A stretch of 64,000 nt of DNA. Source: Desulforamulus ferrireducens. Lineage in GTDB: Bacteria > Bacillota > Desulfotomaculia > Desulfotomaculales > Desulfotomaculaceae. Location of the stretch: the NCBI RefSeq assembly GCF_002005145.1, contig NZ_CP019698.1, positions 1,488,001 to 1,552,000 on the forward strand, in the 5' to 3' direction. Below the pieces are notes generated by a model. That model worked only from the letters and a program-made list of their open reading frames with translations, did no database searches and had not been told where the DNA came from. Below, in pieces: positions 1 to 7,762 of the stretch (position 1 is its first letter; every line of letters starts with the position of its first letter). Made by a program: the position numbers and the translations under genes.

Positions 1-217
1 CGATGACATAACCTAATATACCCCCAAGCAAAGAAGCTATGGTTGTAATCCCGGCATACCACAGGGACATAGCTGGATTACTTAAGGACATGGCTATGAG
101 TAAGACATCCGGTGGTACGGGAAAAAAGGATGATTCAATGAAGGACCAGATAAACAGGCCGATTTCACCATACTGGTTGAAGAATTCATAGCCGTTTTGT
201 ACAAGACCATCGCCCAT
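1..217 (-). CDS. DedA/YqaA-type VTT-domain membrane protein, 5' part only
   Basis: The minus strand reads open from an ATG at 217 (preceded by a purine-rich GGAAAGGGGG) to the window edge, about 72 codons. The N-terminus contains GLFIWSFIESSFFPVPPDVL, the re-entrant motif of DedA/SNARE-associated (VTT) membrane proteins, where an acidic residue precedes a Pro-rich segment. A second hydrophobic stretch (ITTIASLLGGILGYVI) follows. DedA-family proteins are polytopic inner-membrane proteins linked to lipid-carrier flipping and membrane homeostasis. The 3' end lies outside the window, so length and operon are unknown. Two other VTT-domain genes occur here (30174-30785 and 31363-32058). Confidence 0.8.
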   Translation of the reverse strand, partial: MGDGLVQNGYEFFNQYGEIGLFIWSFIESSFFPVPPDVLLIAMSLSNPAMSLWYAGITTIASLLGGILGYVI

Positions 218-465
218 TACCCAGCCCCCTTTCCATTGATAAATTGAACCTTTAACATAACCATCTGTTCAAGAAAGCCATGTCAAAGGTCCTGCCACTC
301 TTTGAATTATATGAGAGAAGCTTCTGGCTGTCAATTAATTATCAGGCATTAGGGCCTTCTTTCAAAACGGGTTAGAAAGCGGTAAAATATTGTTGTCCTA
401 TGTCATTATCTGATAAATTTAGACTATCCAGGTTTGTTAACAAAAATAACCAGAAGGAGCTTTTA

Positions 466-1257
466 ATGAATAGATTGGTTGTGGTAAAGGGTGCTGGGGA
501 TATGGCTACCGGTATTGCCCATCGCTTACATCGCAGTGGATTTCGAGTAATTACTACAGAATTAGCCAAGCCAACTGTTATTCGCCGCACGGTGGCCTTT
601 GCTGAAGCCATCTATGAAGGCAAAGTAGTGGTGGAGCAAGTTACGGCAGTAAAAACAGCACTGGCAAATGCAAGGAAGGTGGCGGAGGAGGGTTACGTGC
701 CGGTGGTGGTTGATCCCGAAGGGGTAGTGATTAAGGAGTTAAGGCCCTGGGCGGTGGTGGATGCCATTTTGGCTAAACGCAACACTGGTACCAAGATAAG
801 CGACGCCCCGGTGGTGGTAGCTGTGGGTCCAGGTTTTACTGCCGGTGAGGATGTCCATGCAGTGATAGAGAGTATGCGGGGACATTTTTTGGGTCGGGTT
901 ATATATAGTGGGCAGGCGTTGCCCAATACAGGTTGTCCTGGTGAGATAGGAGGCTATACCAAGGAAAGAATTTTACGGGCTCCCTGTGCGGGAGTATTTC
1001 AGGCCAAGCGACAAATTTGCGAACCGGTTACCGCTGGGGAAACCGTGGCCTGGGTTAACCAAGTGCCCGTGGTGGCAGCTGTTTCCGGGGTGTTGCGGGG
1101 GCTATTAAAGGATGGTTTGACAGTGGAAAGGGGTATGAAGATTGGTGATATTGACCCCCGCTGTGAGCCCGAGCATTGTTTCACCATTTCGGATAAAGCC
1201 AGAGCTATAGGTGGCGGTGTATTGGAAGCACTACTCTACTACGCCGCCAGGGAATAA
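466..1257 (+). CDS. yqeB: Selenium-dependent molybdenum hydroxylase accessory protein YqeB
   Basis: A 263-residue protein starting at ATG 466, with AGAAGGAGC eight bases upstream; an in-frame ATG at 400 has no ribosome binding site. The N-terminus has a nucleotide-binding-like VVKGAGDMATGIAHRL. The C-terminal half has PGEIGGYTKERILRAPCAGV and ends in GGGVLEALL, typical of the YqeB (EF2563) family. This family accompanies selenium-dependent molybdenum hydroxylases and is thought to help mature their Se-containing molybdenum cofactor; the biochemical step is not settled. It is followed closely by yqeC, a molybdopterin-binding protein gene and mocA, so the four probably form one maturation operon. 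The hydroxylase itself is not in the window. Confidence 0.85.
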   Translation: MNRLVVVKGAGDMATGIAHRLHRSGFRVITTELAKPTVIRRTVAFAEAIYEGKVVVEQVTAVKTALANARKVAEEGYVPVVVDPEGVVIKELRPWAVVDAILAKRNTGTKISDAPVVVAVGPGFTAGEDVHAVIESMRGHFLGRVIYSGQALPNTGCPGEIGGYTKERILRAPCAGVFQAKRQICEPVTAGETVAWVNQVPVVAAVSGVLRGLLKDGLTVERGMKIGDIDPRCEPEHCFTISDKARAIGGGVLEALLYYAARE

Positions 1258-1278
1258 AAAAGAGGGGTGAAGACTTTT

Positions 1279-2127
1279 TTGCCAACTCTCACACCATTTA
1301 ATTGGCAGAAATTCCTAAGGAATCTGCCCTTTCCCAGGGTAGTGACCCTGATTGGCGGAGGAGGTAAAACAGGACTCCTCTATTTCCTGTTGAACCATTT
1401 ACAAGCTTTGGGAATGGAAGCAGTGGCAGCTACCACCACCAAAATGTCCGGTTTACGAAGCCAGAGCGGTTTTGTCGAGGTCAAGAACCTTACAGAAGCT
1501 GCTGAGCTGTTACAGCAGCGGAGACAGAGGCCAGAACCGTTGACGCTGGTTGGCGGCAGAGATAGCCAGCAGCCAGATAAAATGGTGGGCATACCCGGGG
1601 CTTGGCTGGATCAACTGGCTACGGAGTTTCCCAACACCTTTTTTCTCATTGAGGGAGATGGCTCCGCTGGCCGCTCCCTCAAGGGTCACTTAGCCCATGA
1701 ACCGGTAATTCCCCAAAGCACTGGATTGGTGGTGCCTGTCATTGGCTTTGATGTGCTGGGAGCATCACTAAATAGCAACAATGTACATCGTCCCGAGAGA
1801 GTAACGCAAATGACTGGCCAGCCGCCGGAAAGTACCGTCACCATCGAGTTGGTTTTACGGTTGTTGTTACATCCTGAGGGTTATTTGAGGCGTTGCCCTC
1901 CCCATAGTCAAATTTTGCCCTTCATTAATAAAGTGGAAAGGGCAGCGGCTTTAGGCCAGGCTCAGCAGCTGGCCGCAGGTATCCTGGCCAGCCAACAGGC
2001 TCAAATTAAAAGGGTAGTAATGGGGAGCACAGTGCGGCAGGAGTTTTATTGTTTGACTAGCAAAGGAACGCTAAACCCCAGGGAAAATATACGTCCTTCT
2101 CAGGCAAGGAGGTTTTATGACCATTAA
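1279..2127 (+). CDS. yqeC: Selenium-dependent hydroxylase accessory protein YqeC
   Basis: About 282 residues. The reading frame opens at GTG 1267, but the GGGGTGA ribosome site at 1264-1270 fits best with TTG 1279. Near the N-terminus VTLIGGGGKTGLLYFLLNHL is the P-loop-like signature of YqeC. The middle has FLIEGDGSAGRSLKGHLAHE and the C-terminal half FINKVERAAALGQAQQLA (G-protein-like NK motif). YqeC proteins are putative nucleotide-binding factors for the labile selenium-containing cofactor of molybdenum hydroxylases. The 3' end overlaps the next gene by 11 bases, which indicates translational coupling. The exact reaction is unknown for the family. Confidence 0.82.
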   Translation: MPTLTPFNWQKFLRNLPFPRVVTLIGGGGKTGLLYFLLNHLQALGMEAVAATTTKMSGLRSQSGFVEVKNLTEAAELLQQRRQRPEPLTLVGGRDSQQPDKMVGIPGAWLDQLATEFPNTFFLIEGDGSAGRSLKGHLAHEPVIPQSTGLVVPVIGFDVLGASLNSNNVHRPERVTQMTGQPPESTVTIELVLRLLLHPEGYLRRCPPHSQILPFINKVERAAALGQAQQLAAGILASQQAQIKRVVMGSTVRQEFYCLTSKGTLNPRENIRPSQARRFYDH

Positions 2128-3142
2128 AAAAGTCAAGGTTGAAGATGCGGTGGGGATGGTGCTGGGGCACGAACTAACTAAAATTGTGCCGGGAAGTTAC
2201 AAGGGTCCAGCCTTCCGTAAGGGACACATAATTAAGGAAGAGGATATGCCCTACCTAAAGGACATAGGTAAGGAACATATCTACCTTATAGAATTGAGTG
2301 AGGGTCAACTGCATGAAAATGATGCCGCCCTCCGCCTTGCCCAAGCTGTGGCCGGTTCCAATGTTGAGTGTACCGACCCCTCCGAGGGACGGGTAAATTT
2401 AAGGGCTAAAATATCAGGCTTACTCAAGATCAAGGAACAGGCAGTGGCAGAAGTAAATGAGATAGAAAATGTGGCTTTTTCCACCAAACATGCCAACCTA
2501 CTGGTGCAACCTGGGGATTTGGTGGCTGCTGTTAAAATTATACCTTTGGTAATTGATGAGAGTTCTGTGGTGAGTGTAGAAAACATGGCTCTCAAATATC
2601 AGGAAATCGTCCAGGTACGCCCACTGTCGCCAATGAAAGTAGGTACGGTAATCACTGGCAATGAAGTATACTACGGACGGATACAAGATAAGTATGCCCC
2701 AGTGATTGCTGATAAGGTGCGACATTACGGAGCCATCCCCATGGGCGTTATTTATCAGCCCGATGATGCCAAGGCCATTACCGATTCTATACTGCAACAC
2801 ATTCAGGAGGGGGCGGATATTGTCATAGCTGCCGGAGGCATGTCGGTGGATCCTGATGATGTGACACCTGAGGCCATCCGTGCCACCGGGGCAGAAGTTA
2901 TCACCTATGGTAGCCCGGTGCTGCCAGGAGCTATGTTTATGCTGGCCTATTTAGAGGAAACAGCCATTCTTGGTCTGCCAGCCTGCGGCATGTTTGCCAA
3001 AACAACAGTACTCGATTTGCTCTTCCCACGTATCCTAGCCGGTGAACGCCTCACTAGAAAAGATATTGCAGCCTTAGGTTACGGGGGATTATGTAGTAAC
3101 TGCTCCTCCTGCACCTATCCTCACTGCCCCTTTGGCAAATAA
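2117..3142 (+). CDS. Molybdopterin-binding (MoeA/MogA-fold) protein with C-terminal Cys cluster
   Basis: A 341-residue protein with ATG 2117 inside the end of yqeC and an AAGGAGG ribosome site. Residues ~1-160 resemble the N-terminal part of MoeA-like proteins. Residues ~170-300 form a MoCF-biosynthesis domain: VGTVITGNEVYYG, then IVIAAGGMSVDPDDVTPEAI (the GGxSxxxxD pterin-binding loop), then GLPACGMFAKTT. The C-terminus carries CSNCSSCTYPHC, four closely spaced cysteines that could bind a metal or Fe-S cluster. In this operon it probably handles molybdopterin for the selenium-dependent hydroxylase rather than acting as housekeeping MoeA. Confidence 0.8.
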   Translation: MTIKKVKVEDAVGMVLGHELTKIVPGSYKGPAFRKGHIIKEEDMPYLKDIGKEHIYLIELSEGQLHENDAALRLAQAVAGSNVECTDPSEGRVNLRAKISGLLKIKEQAVAEVNEIENVAFSTKHANLLVQPGDLVAAVKIIPLVIDESSVVSVENMALKYQEIVQVRPLSPMKVGTVITGNEVYYGRIQDKYAPVIADKVRHYGAIPMGVIYQPDDAKAITDSILQHIQEGADIVIAAGGMSVDPDDVTPEAIRATGAEVITYGSPVLPGAMFMLAYLEETAILGLPACGMFAKTTVLDLLFPRILAGERLTRKDIAALGYGGLCSNCSSCTYPHCPFGK

Positions 3143-3143
3143 G

Positions 3144-3755
3144 ATGGTTTCTGCTGTATTGCTGGCTGCGGGGCAGGCTAGGCGCATGGGGCAGCCCAAG
3201 CAATTACTGCCCCTGGACGGCAAGCCAATGGTGTGGCAGGTTGCGTCGGCGGCCTGTGGGGCAGACCTGTTAGAGGTGGTGGCAGTTACCGGTGCCGCCG
3301 GGGAAGACGTGGGACTGGCCTTGGCAGATTTACCTTTGCGCATTATCCATAATGAAAATTGGTCAAACGGACAAGCCAGTACCATTAGACTGGCAGTTCA
3401 GTCCCTGGATACCAGGGCCAAGGCTGTGTTGTTTCTCTTGGCAGATCAACCGCTGGTGAATAAAGCTCTGATTAATAATTTGGTCAAGGCCTACCGGGAA
3501 AGTGGTGCCAGCCTGGTGGTACCTCGCTGGCAAAACCAAAGGGGTAATCCCACACTTTTTGATCTTAGCCGCTGGCGCACAGAACTACTGCAGCTGACAG
3601 GGGATCAAGGGGCTAGGGGGATTCTAGCCGCCCACCCCCAGTGTATCCACTATGTGGATTTGCCTGGGCCGGAGATATTGCTGGATGTGGACACCCCGGA
3701 AGAATATTGGCAGATGCAACAGCTATGGCAGCAATATAAGGTAACTAAGGGATAG
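3144..3755 (+). CDS. mocA: MocA/MobA-like molybdenum cofactor nucleotidyltransferase
   Basis: A 203-residue NTP-transferase. ATG 3144 directly follows the stop of the previous gene; an in-frame TTG at 3132 is possible, but neither has a clear ribosome site, so translation is probably coupled. VLLAAGQARRMGQPKQLLPL is the nucleotide-binding LAAGxxxRMGxxK motif, and FLLADQPLVNKALI supplies the metal-binding Asp. The sequence RWQNQRGNPTLFD matches the substrate loop of MocA, which transfers CMP to molybdopterin for xanthine-dehydrogenase-type enzymes. The operon setting supports cofactor supply to a molybdenum hydroxylase. MobA (GMP transfer) is the less likely alternative. Confidence 0.82.
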   Translation: MVSAVLLAAGQARRMGQPKQLLPLDGKPMVWQVASAACGADLLEVVAVTGAAGEDVGLALADLPLRIIHNENWSNGQASTIRLAVQSLDTRAKAVLFLLADQPLVNKALINNLVKAYRESGASLVVPRWQNQRGNPTLFDLSRWRTELLQLTGDQGARGILAAHPQCIHYVDLPGPEILLDVDTPEEYWQMQQLWQQYKVTKG

Positions 3756-3779
3756 ACAAATGTCAGAGAGAGGTGCTAC

Positions 3780-4991
3780 ATGGATCAAATCAAATGGCAA
3801 GCCAACGAAATGTTGGGAAAGGAAAAAGTATCGCTGGATTTTTTTAGTCAAAGGGAAATACAAAAGGTCAGACAATTTCACCAGAGTTTTCCTGAATATA
3901 GTATTACTCCGCTGCGCAGTCTGGCAAACTTAGCAAAATATCTGGGGGTAGCAGGTATTTACGTCAAGGATGAATCCTATCGCTTTGGTTTAAATGCCTT
4001 TAAAGTACTGGGGGCCTCCTTTGCCATGGGTAAGTATCTGGCTCAAAAACTTGGTAAAGATATTGGAGAAATGGATTACCATACCTTGACCTCCGAGGAA
4101 ACCAGTCGCGCCCTAGGGGAAATTACCTTTGCCACCACCACCGATGGCAACCATGGTCGGGGAGTAGCTTGGACTGCCAACCGCTTAAAACAAAAATCGG
4201 TGGTATATATGCCCAAGGGTACTTCCCAGATCCGTTTGGCCAATATTCGAGCCGAGGGAGCGGAGGCATCCATCGTAGATATGAATTACGATGACGCAGT
4301 ACGAATGACAGCGGCAAAGGCTCAAAAATATGGTTGGGTAATTGTACAAGATACTGCCTGGGAAGGCTACGAAGAAATCCCCACCTGGATCATGCAAGGT
4401 TACGGGACCATGGCCGCGGAAGCACTGGAGCAACTTAGGCAGCTGCAGGTGGAAAGACCCACCCATGTCTTTGTGCAGGCAGGGGTTGGTACCCTGGCTG
4501 GGGCAGTACAAGGCTATTTTGCCTCGGTATTCGGTAAAGATTGCCCTAAAACTGTCATTGTAGAAGCAGATAAGGCCGATTGCCATTACAAATCAGCAGT
4601 GGCCAAGGATGGCAAGCCCAGAACGGTGAGCGGGGATCTGGACACCATCATGGCCGGTCTGGCCTGTGGCGAACCCAACATCATCAGCTGGCGGATATTA
4701 AGGGATTACAGCGAGATGTTCTTTTCCTGCCCCGATTGGCTAGCCGCCAAGGGCATGCGCCTGCTGGGCAACCCCTTGGGCGACGACCTGCGGGTAATTT
4801 CCGGCGAATCCGGAGCTGTTACAGCCGGCCTCTTATTTGAGCTACTGACCAGCAAGGACTTGGCAGAAGCCAAAGCTAAATTGGGTCTGAACAAAGATTC
4901 TCAAATTCTTCTCTTTAGCACCGAAGGAGATACCGACCCAGAGCACTATCGCAGTGTGGTATGGGATGGTAGATATCCCAGTTACAGATAA
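3780..4991 (+). CDS. dpaL: Diaminopropionate ammonia-lyase (PLP enzyme)
   Basis: A 403-residue protein close to the family length of about 400, starting at ATG 3780 after GAGAGGTGC. It is a fold-type II PLP enzyme. The Schiff-base Lys is in RFGLNAFKVLGAS, the phosphate-side loop is TTTDGNHGRGVAW, and the C-terminus has LLFSTEGDTDPEHY. Diaminopropionate ammonia-lyase converts 2,3-diaminopropionate to pyruvate and two ammonia via aminoacrylate. YgeX of enteric bacteria is the close relative and sits among yge/yqe genes for anaerobic purine use. The placement after yqeB-yqeC-mocA mirrors that arrangement. Confidence 0.88.
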   Translation: MDQIKWQANEMLGKEKVSLDFFSQREIQKVRQFHQSFPEYSITPLRSLANLAKYLGVAGIYVKDESYRFGLNAFKVLGASFAMGKYLAQKLGKDIGEMDYHTLTSEETSRALGEITFATTTDGNHGRGVAWTANRLKQKSVVYMPKGTSQIRLANIRAEGAEASIVDMNYDDAVRMTAAKAQKYGWVIVQDTAWEGYEEIPTWIMQGYGTMAAEALEQLRQLQVERPTHVFVQAGVGTLAGAVQGYFASVFGKDCPKTVIVEADKADCHYKSAVAKDGKPRTVSGDLDTIMAGLACGEPNIISWRILRDYSEMFFSCPDWLAAKGMRLLGNPLGDDLRVISGESGAVTAGLLFELLTSKDLAEAKAKLGLNKDSQILLFSTEGDTDPEHYRSVVWDGRYPSYR

Positions 4992-5107
4992 AAGGTATAT
5001 ATTTCGCAAACTAACTAAAATTAGTCTTGTGTACAATGCAAAGTTTTGGTAATCTAGTATCCGTATTCCAAGATATCAAAGACATAACAGGAATCGGAGG
5101 CGATACT

Positions 5108-5485
5108 ATGAAAACTATCATTCACACTGACAAGGCTCCCGCAGCCATTGGTCCCTATTCCCAAGCCGTTAAAGCTGGTGGTTTTATCTTTGTTTCCGGT
5201 CAAATTCCCGTCAACCCTGCCACCGGTGAAGTGGTAGAAGGTGGTGTGGAGGCACAAACCAAACAAGTGCTGGAAAATCTCACTGCCATTTTAAACAGTC
5301 AGGGCGTAGGTCTAGATGCTGTTGTGAAGACCTCTGTCTTTATTAAAGACATGAACGATTTCCAAAAGATCAACGCCATCTATGGGGAGTATTTTAAGAG
5401 TGAACATCCTGCCAGAGCTTGTGTGGAAGTAGCCAGACTGCCCAAGGATGTATTAGTAGAAATCGAAGCCATTGCTATAGCCTAA
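5108..5485 (+). CDS. ridA: RidA family reactive intermediate/imine deaminase
   Basis: A 125-residue protein from ATG 5108 with CGGAGGC nine bases upstream; the frame is open further upstream but without a usable start. It has the full RidA signature: [17 protein letters not shown] at the N-terminus, [16 protein letters not shown], and near the C-terminus [20 protein letters not shown] with the substrate-binding Arg and Glu. RidA hydrolyses 2-aminoacrylate/imine intermediates released by PLP enzymes. It lies 116 bases after dpaL, whose reaction passes through aminoacrylate, so the two are probably functionally linked. Confidence 0.92.
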   Translation: MKTIIHTDKAPAAIGPYSQAVKAGGFIFVSGQIPVNPATGEVVEGGVEAQTKQVLENLTAILNSQGVGLDAVVKTSVFIKDMNDFQKINAIYGEYFKSEHPARACVEVARLPKDVLVEIEAIAIA

Positions 5486-5495
5486 CAAGAAGACT

Positions 5496-5525
5496 GGGAG
5501 TGTCGAAAAAACTTGCGACACTCCC
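5496..5525 (+). terminator. Hairpin of the GTGTCGCA family after ridA
   Basis: A perfect 10-bp stem (GGGAGTGTCG / CGACACTCCC) with a 10-base loop follows the ridA stop by 10 bases. Only a weak T run follows (GTTGAC), so termination efficiency is uncertain. The same stem recurs at 8726, 10362, 37041, 46731 and 58520, so it belongs to a dispersed hairpin family. Confidence 0.6.
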
Positions 5526-5591
5526 GTTGACTTATGAGAAAAGAGATGCTGTTATTGTAGGGGCGACCACAGATCGCCCCTATTTTTGTAA

Positions 5592-6933
5592 CTAACAACA
5601 GGGAGGTGCAAAATGCCGCCAAGGCTTTACCCAAACCTCTAAACCATCAAAGGGATTGGCGGTACCTAGATACAAATCACAGTCTTGCGAAAGGAAAAGC
5701 ATGCGTACACCATAGTTATGAATATTTCCTAAACCGTTTAAGGACACAGGTTCCCAGTGGATACCATCACGGGTTTTCCATAAATCAAAACCCAGGGTTT
5801 TACGGCCGATTCTTAATAAAAATTCGGCAATTCTTTGCAATATTTCTTCAATGGGCAGCTGTGCAAATAAAGGGTCCACTTGGGTGATATATTTCCAGTA
5901 TTCCAAGAGAGCCTGTTGATAACCTTTGGTATTGATGGCCAGCAGTTCTCTCAAAATCTCCGGTAGTAGGGGGATAAAATAAGGAATGAGCACTGACCAG
6001 CTAAAAGTACCTAGATAAAGCTCGTCGCCCTGGGCTTGCAGTTGCCAGCAGTAGGCGTTAGAGATATTACCAAAGCCAGAGGGAAAGCCGCTGAGGGGTA
6101 ATCCCCTGGTGCCAGTGGTGGGTTGTGTGGGTACCACTGGTATGCCACCTACCACCAGTTCCCAATTGTCATGGCGGTCGATACGAATAACATCAAAGCC
6201 TTTGGGGGGTACAATGCGTTGGTCGGGATTTAGACTGAGTACTGCCGCTTCAATGGCCGTGCCGATATAAATATAGTCCTTAAAGACCGCCAGAGCCCAG
6301 GGATGTTCGTTTCTGGCATCGCCGGCCCCCTTATCCACCACCAGCTTCCAATTATCCTTAACTGGTTCATCGCCTCGGGTACGCCAAATTTCAAAACCGG
6401 TGGGAAGGCCAGTGCCTACATACAGATGGTTATTATAACTTAGTAAAAGATCAAGATTCCCCCGTGGGTTTTTATCTGGATGACCGTTTACATCCACCAA
6501 TTGCCAGCCCTCTCTCTCAGGGTCGCTACTGCAGTAAAGTTGGAAGTTAGCTAAACCGGTCAAGGGCAAGGCACCCATATATAGTTTCCCCTTGTGTTCC
6601 ACCATATAGCGGGTGGAATAGCCCTGAATACCGCTGTCCAATATCTTCCAATTAACACCGTCAGTGGATTTTACAGATTTCCCCGCGCATAATGACATTT
6701 TGCGGAGTTAGTTCCTCTGGTATTGGGATATCTCCAAAAACTTGATTACTAAAGATTGAGTAGGGAATGTTGCGGGCGGTACCTACATAGATATAGCCGT
6801 CCATCTCCGTCATAGACCAGGCATAGTTATTTTGCATGGCATTATCTGGGTTGGCAGCATCCAATCCATTGACGGGGGTAATCTTTTTAAAATTACTAAA
6901 CACACAATCGAAGGCCTTATTAACATCTTTCAT
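5592..6933 (-). pseudogene. Frameshifted beta-propeller-like hypothetical protein
   Basis: Two overlapping minus-strand reading frames (6661-6933 and 5592-6698) together encode one protein of about 446 residues. Reading through the AAAA run (6669-6672 on the plus strand) with one A fewer joins GEICK to STDGVNW, giving the usual KSTDGVNW motif. Repeats of the pattern LYxGTxxxxxGxEIWRTxDGxxW occur throughout (YVGTARNIPY, LYVGTGLPTGFEIWRTRGD, YIYIGTAIEA, LYLGTFSW, LYLGTANPFDGLEVW), typical of Kelch/sialidase-like beta-propellers. No signal peptide is evident. Function is unknown. The single-base shift could be a real mutation or a sequencing error. Confidence 0.65.
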
Positions 6934-7079
6934 AGGATCTCACCCTTTTTGCCATATCCTATGAAAATTTTGCCAATATGGTTACATTAGAAAAACTTGG
7001 CTTGCGCCAAGTCCCTTAGGATGCAGGTGGAATTTTCTATCCTTTCATCATATAGAAGTCTTATGCTTTCCGAAGGGAA

Positions 7080-7110
7080 TAAAAAAACTGACACCTATTT
7101 AAGGTGCCAG
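7080..7110 (-). terminator. Terminator after the DsbA-like selenoprotein gene
   Basis: On the minus strand CTGGCACCT-TAAAT-AGGTGTCAG (one G-U pair) is followed by seven T residues. The stop codon of the DsbA-like gene lies in the hairpin. Confidence 0.75.
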
Positions 7111-7704
7111 ATATTGCTCTATTGCTTTTTTGAAAGTAGCGTAAGTTTGTGCTCCAACAATCCTTTTTTCATCTTGCAAGATGAAAGTGGGTAAACCCGT
7201 TACCTGCCACTTTTGGCCAGACTTACGGTTATCCTCCAATTGTTTTTCCCATCTAGCATCCTCCAAGGCGGCTGCCATTTGGGCTTTATCCATACCCAGG
7301 GATGCGGCAATACCGAGAATTACCTCGCGGGAGCCAATGTTGAGTCCTTCGCTAAAATAGGCATGAAAAACAGCGGCGTGAAACTCCTCAAAGAGTCCCT
7401 GTTCCTTAGCGTATTCCGTAGCCTTTAGCGCCAGTTTGGTATTGGGTAAAAAGCTCACCGGCCGGAAGACTATACCATATTCAGCCCCCAATTTATTAAA
7501 ACGTTCGTTGGCAGCCACCGGGTCAAAATCGGGGAATAACTTAGCCAGATCTTCACCCTCCGCCGGTCTTTCCGGTCGTAGTTCATAACCCACCCAGGTG
7601 ATATTTAGTGGGTACTCTTGGGAAAGTTTGTCGACAATACCTTTGCCGATATAGCAAAAGGGTCAGGCATAGTCGGAGTAAATTGTGAGATTAAGGGAAG
7701 TCAT
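7099..7704 (-). CDS. DsbA/FrnE-like thioredoxin-fold protein with in-frame UGA, predicted selenoprotein
   Basis: From ATG 7704 (GAGGTGA six bases upstream) the minus strand reads MTSLNLTIYSDYA, then UGA at 7665-7663, then PFCYIGKGIVDKLS and on without a break to 7099: 201 residues counting the UGA codon. DsbA-family FrnE-type oxidoreductases have SDYxCPxCYxG here, so the UGA occupies the first active-site Cys (UxxC). The rest matches the family: YELRPERPAEGEDL, the helical insert, and the cis-Pro region VTGLPTFILQDEKRIVGAQ. A SECIS-like stem-loop lies 14 bases past the UGA. A conventional caller would start it at 7593 and miss the active site. It is probably a cytoplasmic thiol oxidoreductase or isomerase, since no signal peptide is seen. 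A recent nonsense mutation is the alternative but is less likely given the RBS, motif and stem-loop. Confidence 0.85.
7632..7665 (-). promoter_or_regulatory. Candidate bacterial SECIS element in the DsbA-like gene
   Basis: Downstream of UGA (7665-7663) come 14 bases, then CGGCAA-AGGUA-UUGUCG: six pairs (one G-U) closing a five-base loop with G at its second and third positions. UGA-to-loop distance is 20 bases. Known bacterial SECIS hairpins, such as that of E. coli fdhF with an AGGUCU loop, have a short stem about 11 or more bases after UGA and a G early in the loop. The alternative hairpin CCUUU(U)GC/GCAAAGG closer to the UGA overlaps it. Confidence 0.6.
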
Positions 7705-7762
7705 CTGTTCACCTCGATATCTTTTCATTAAGAAAGCCTTGGCCAGTCAAAGGCAAAGCTTT

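Noticed and set aside
7099-7593. Calling the DsbA-like gene from ATG 7593
   Set aside because: This start lacks a ribosome site and removes the redox motif. The upstream frame through UGA with its own RBS is the better model.
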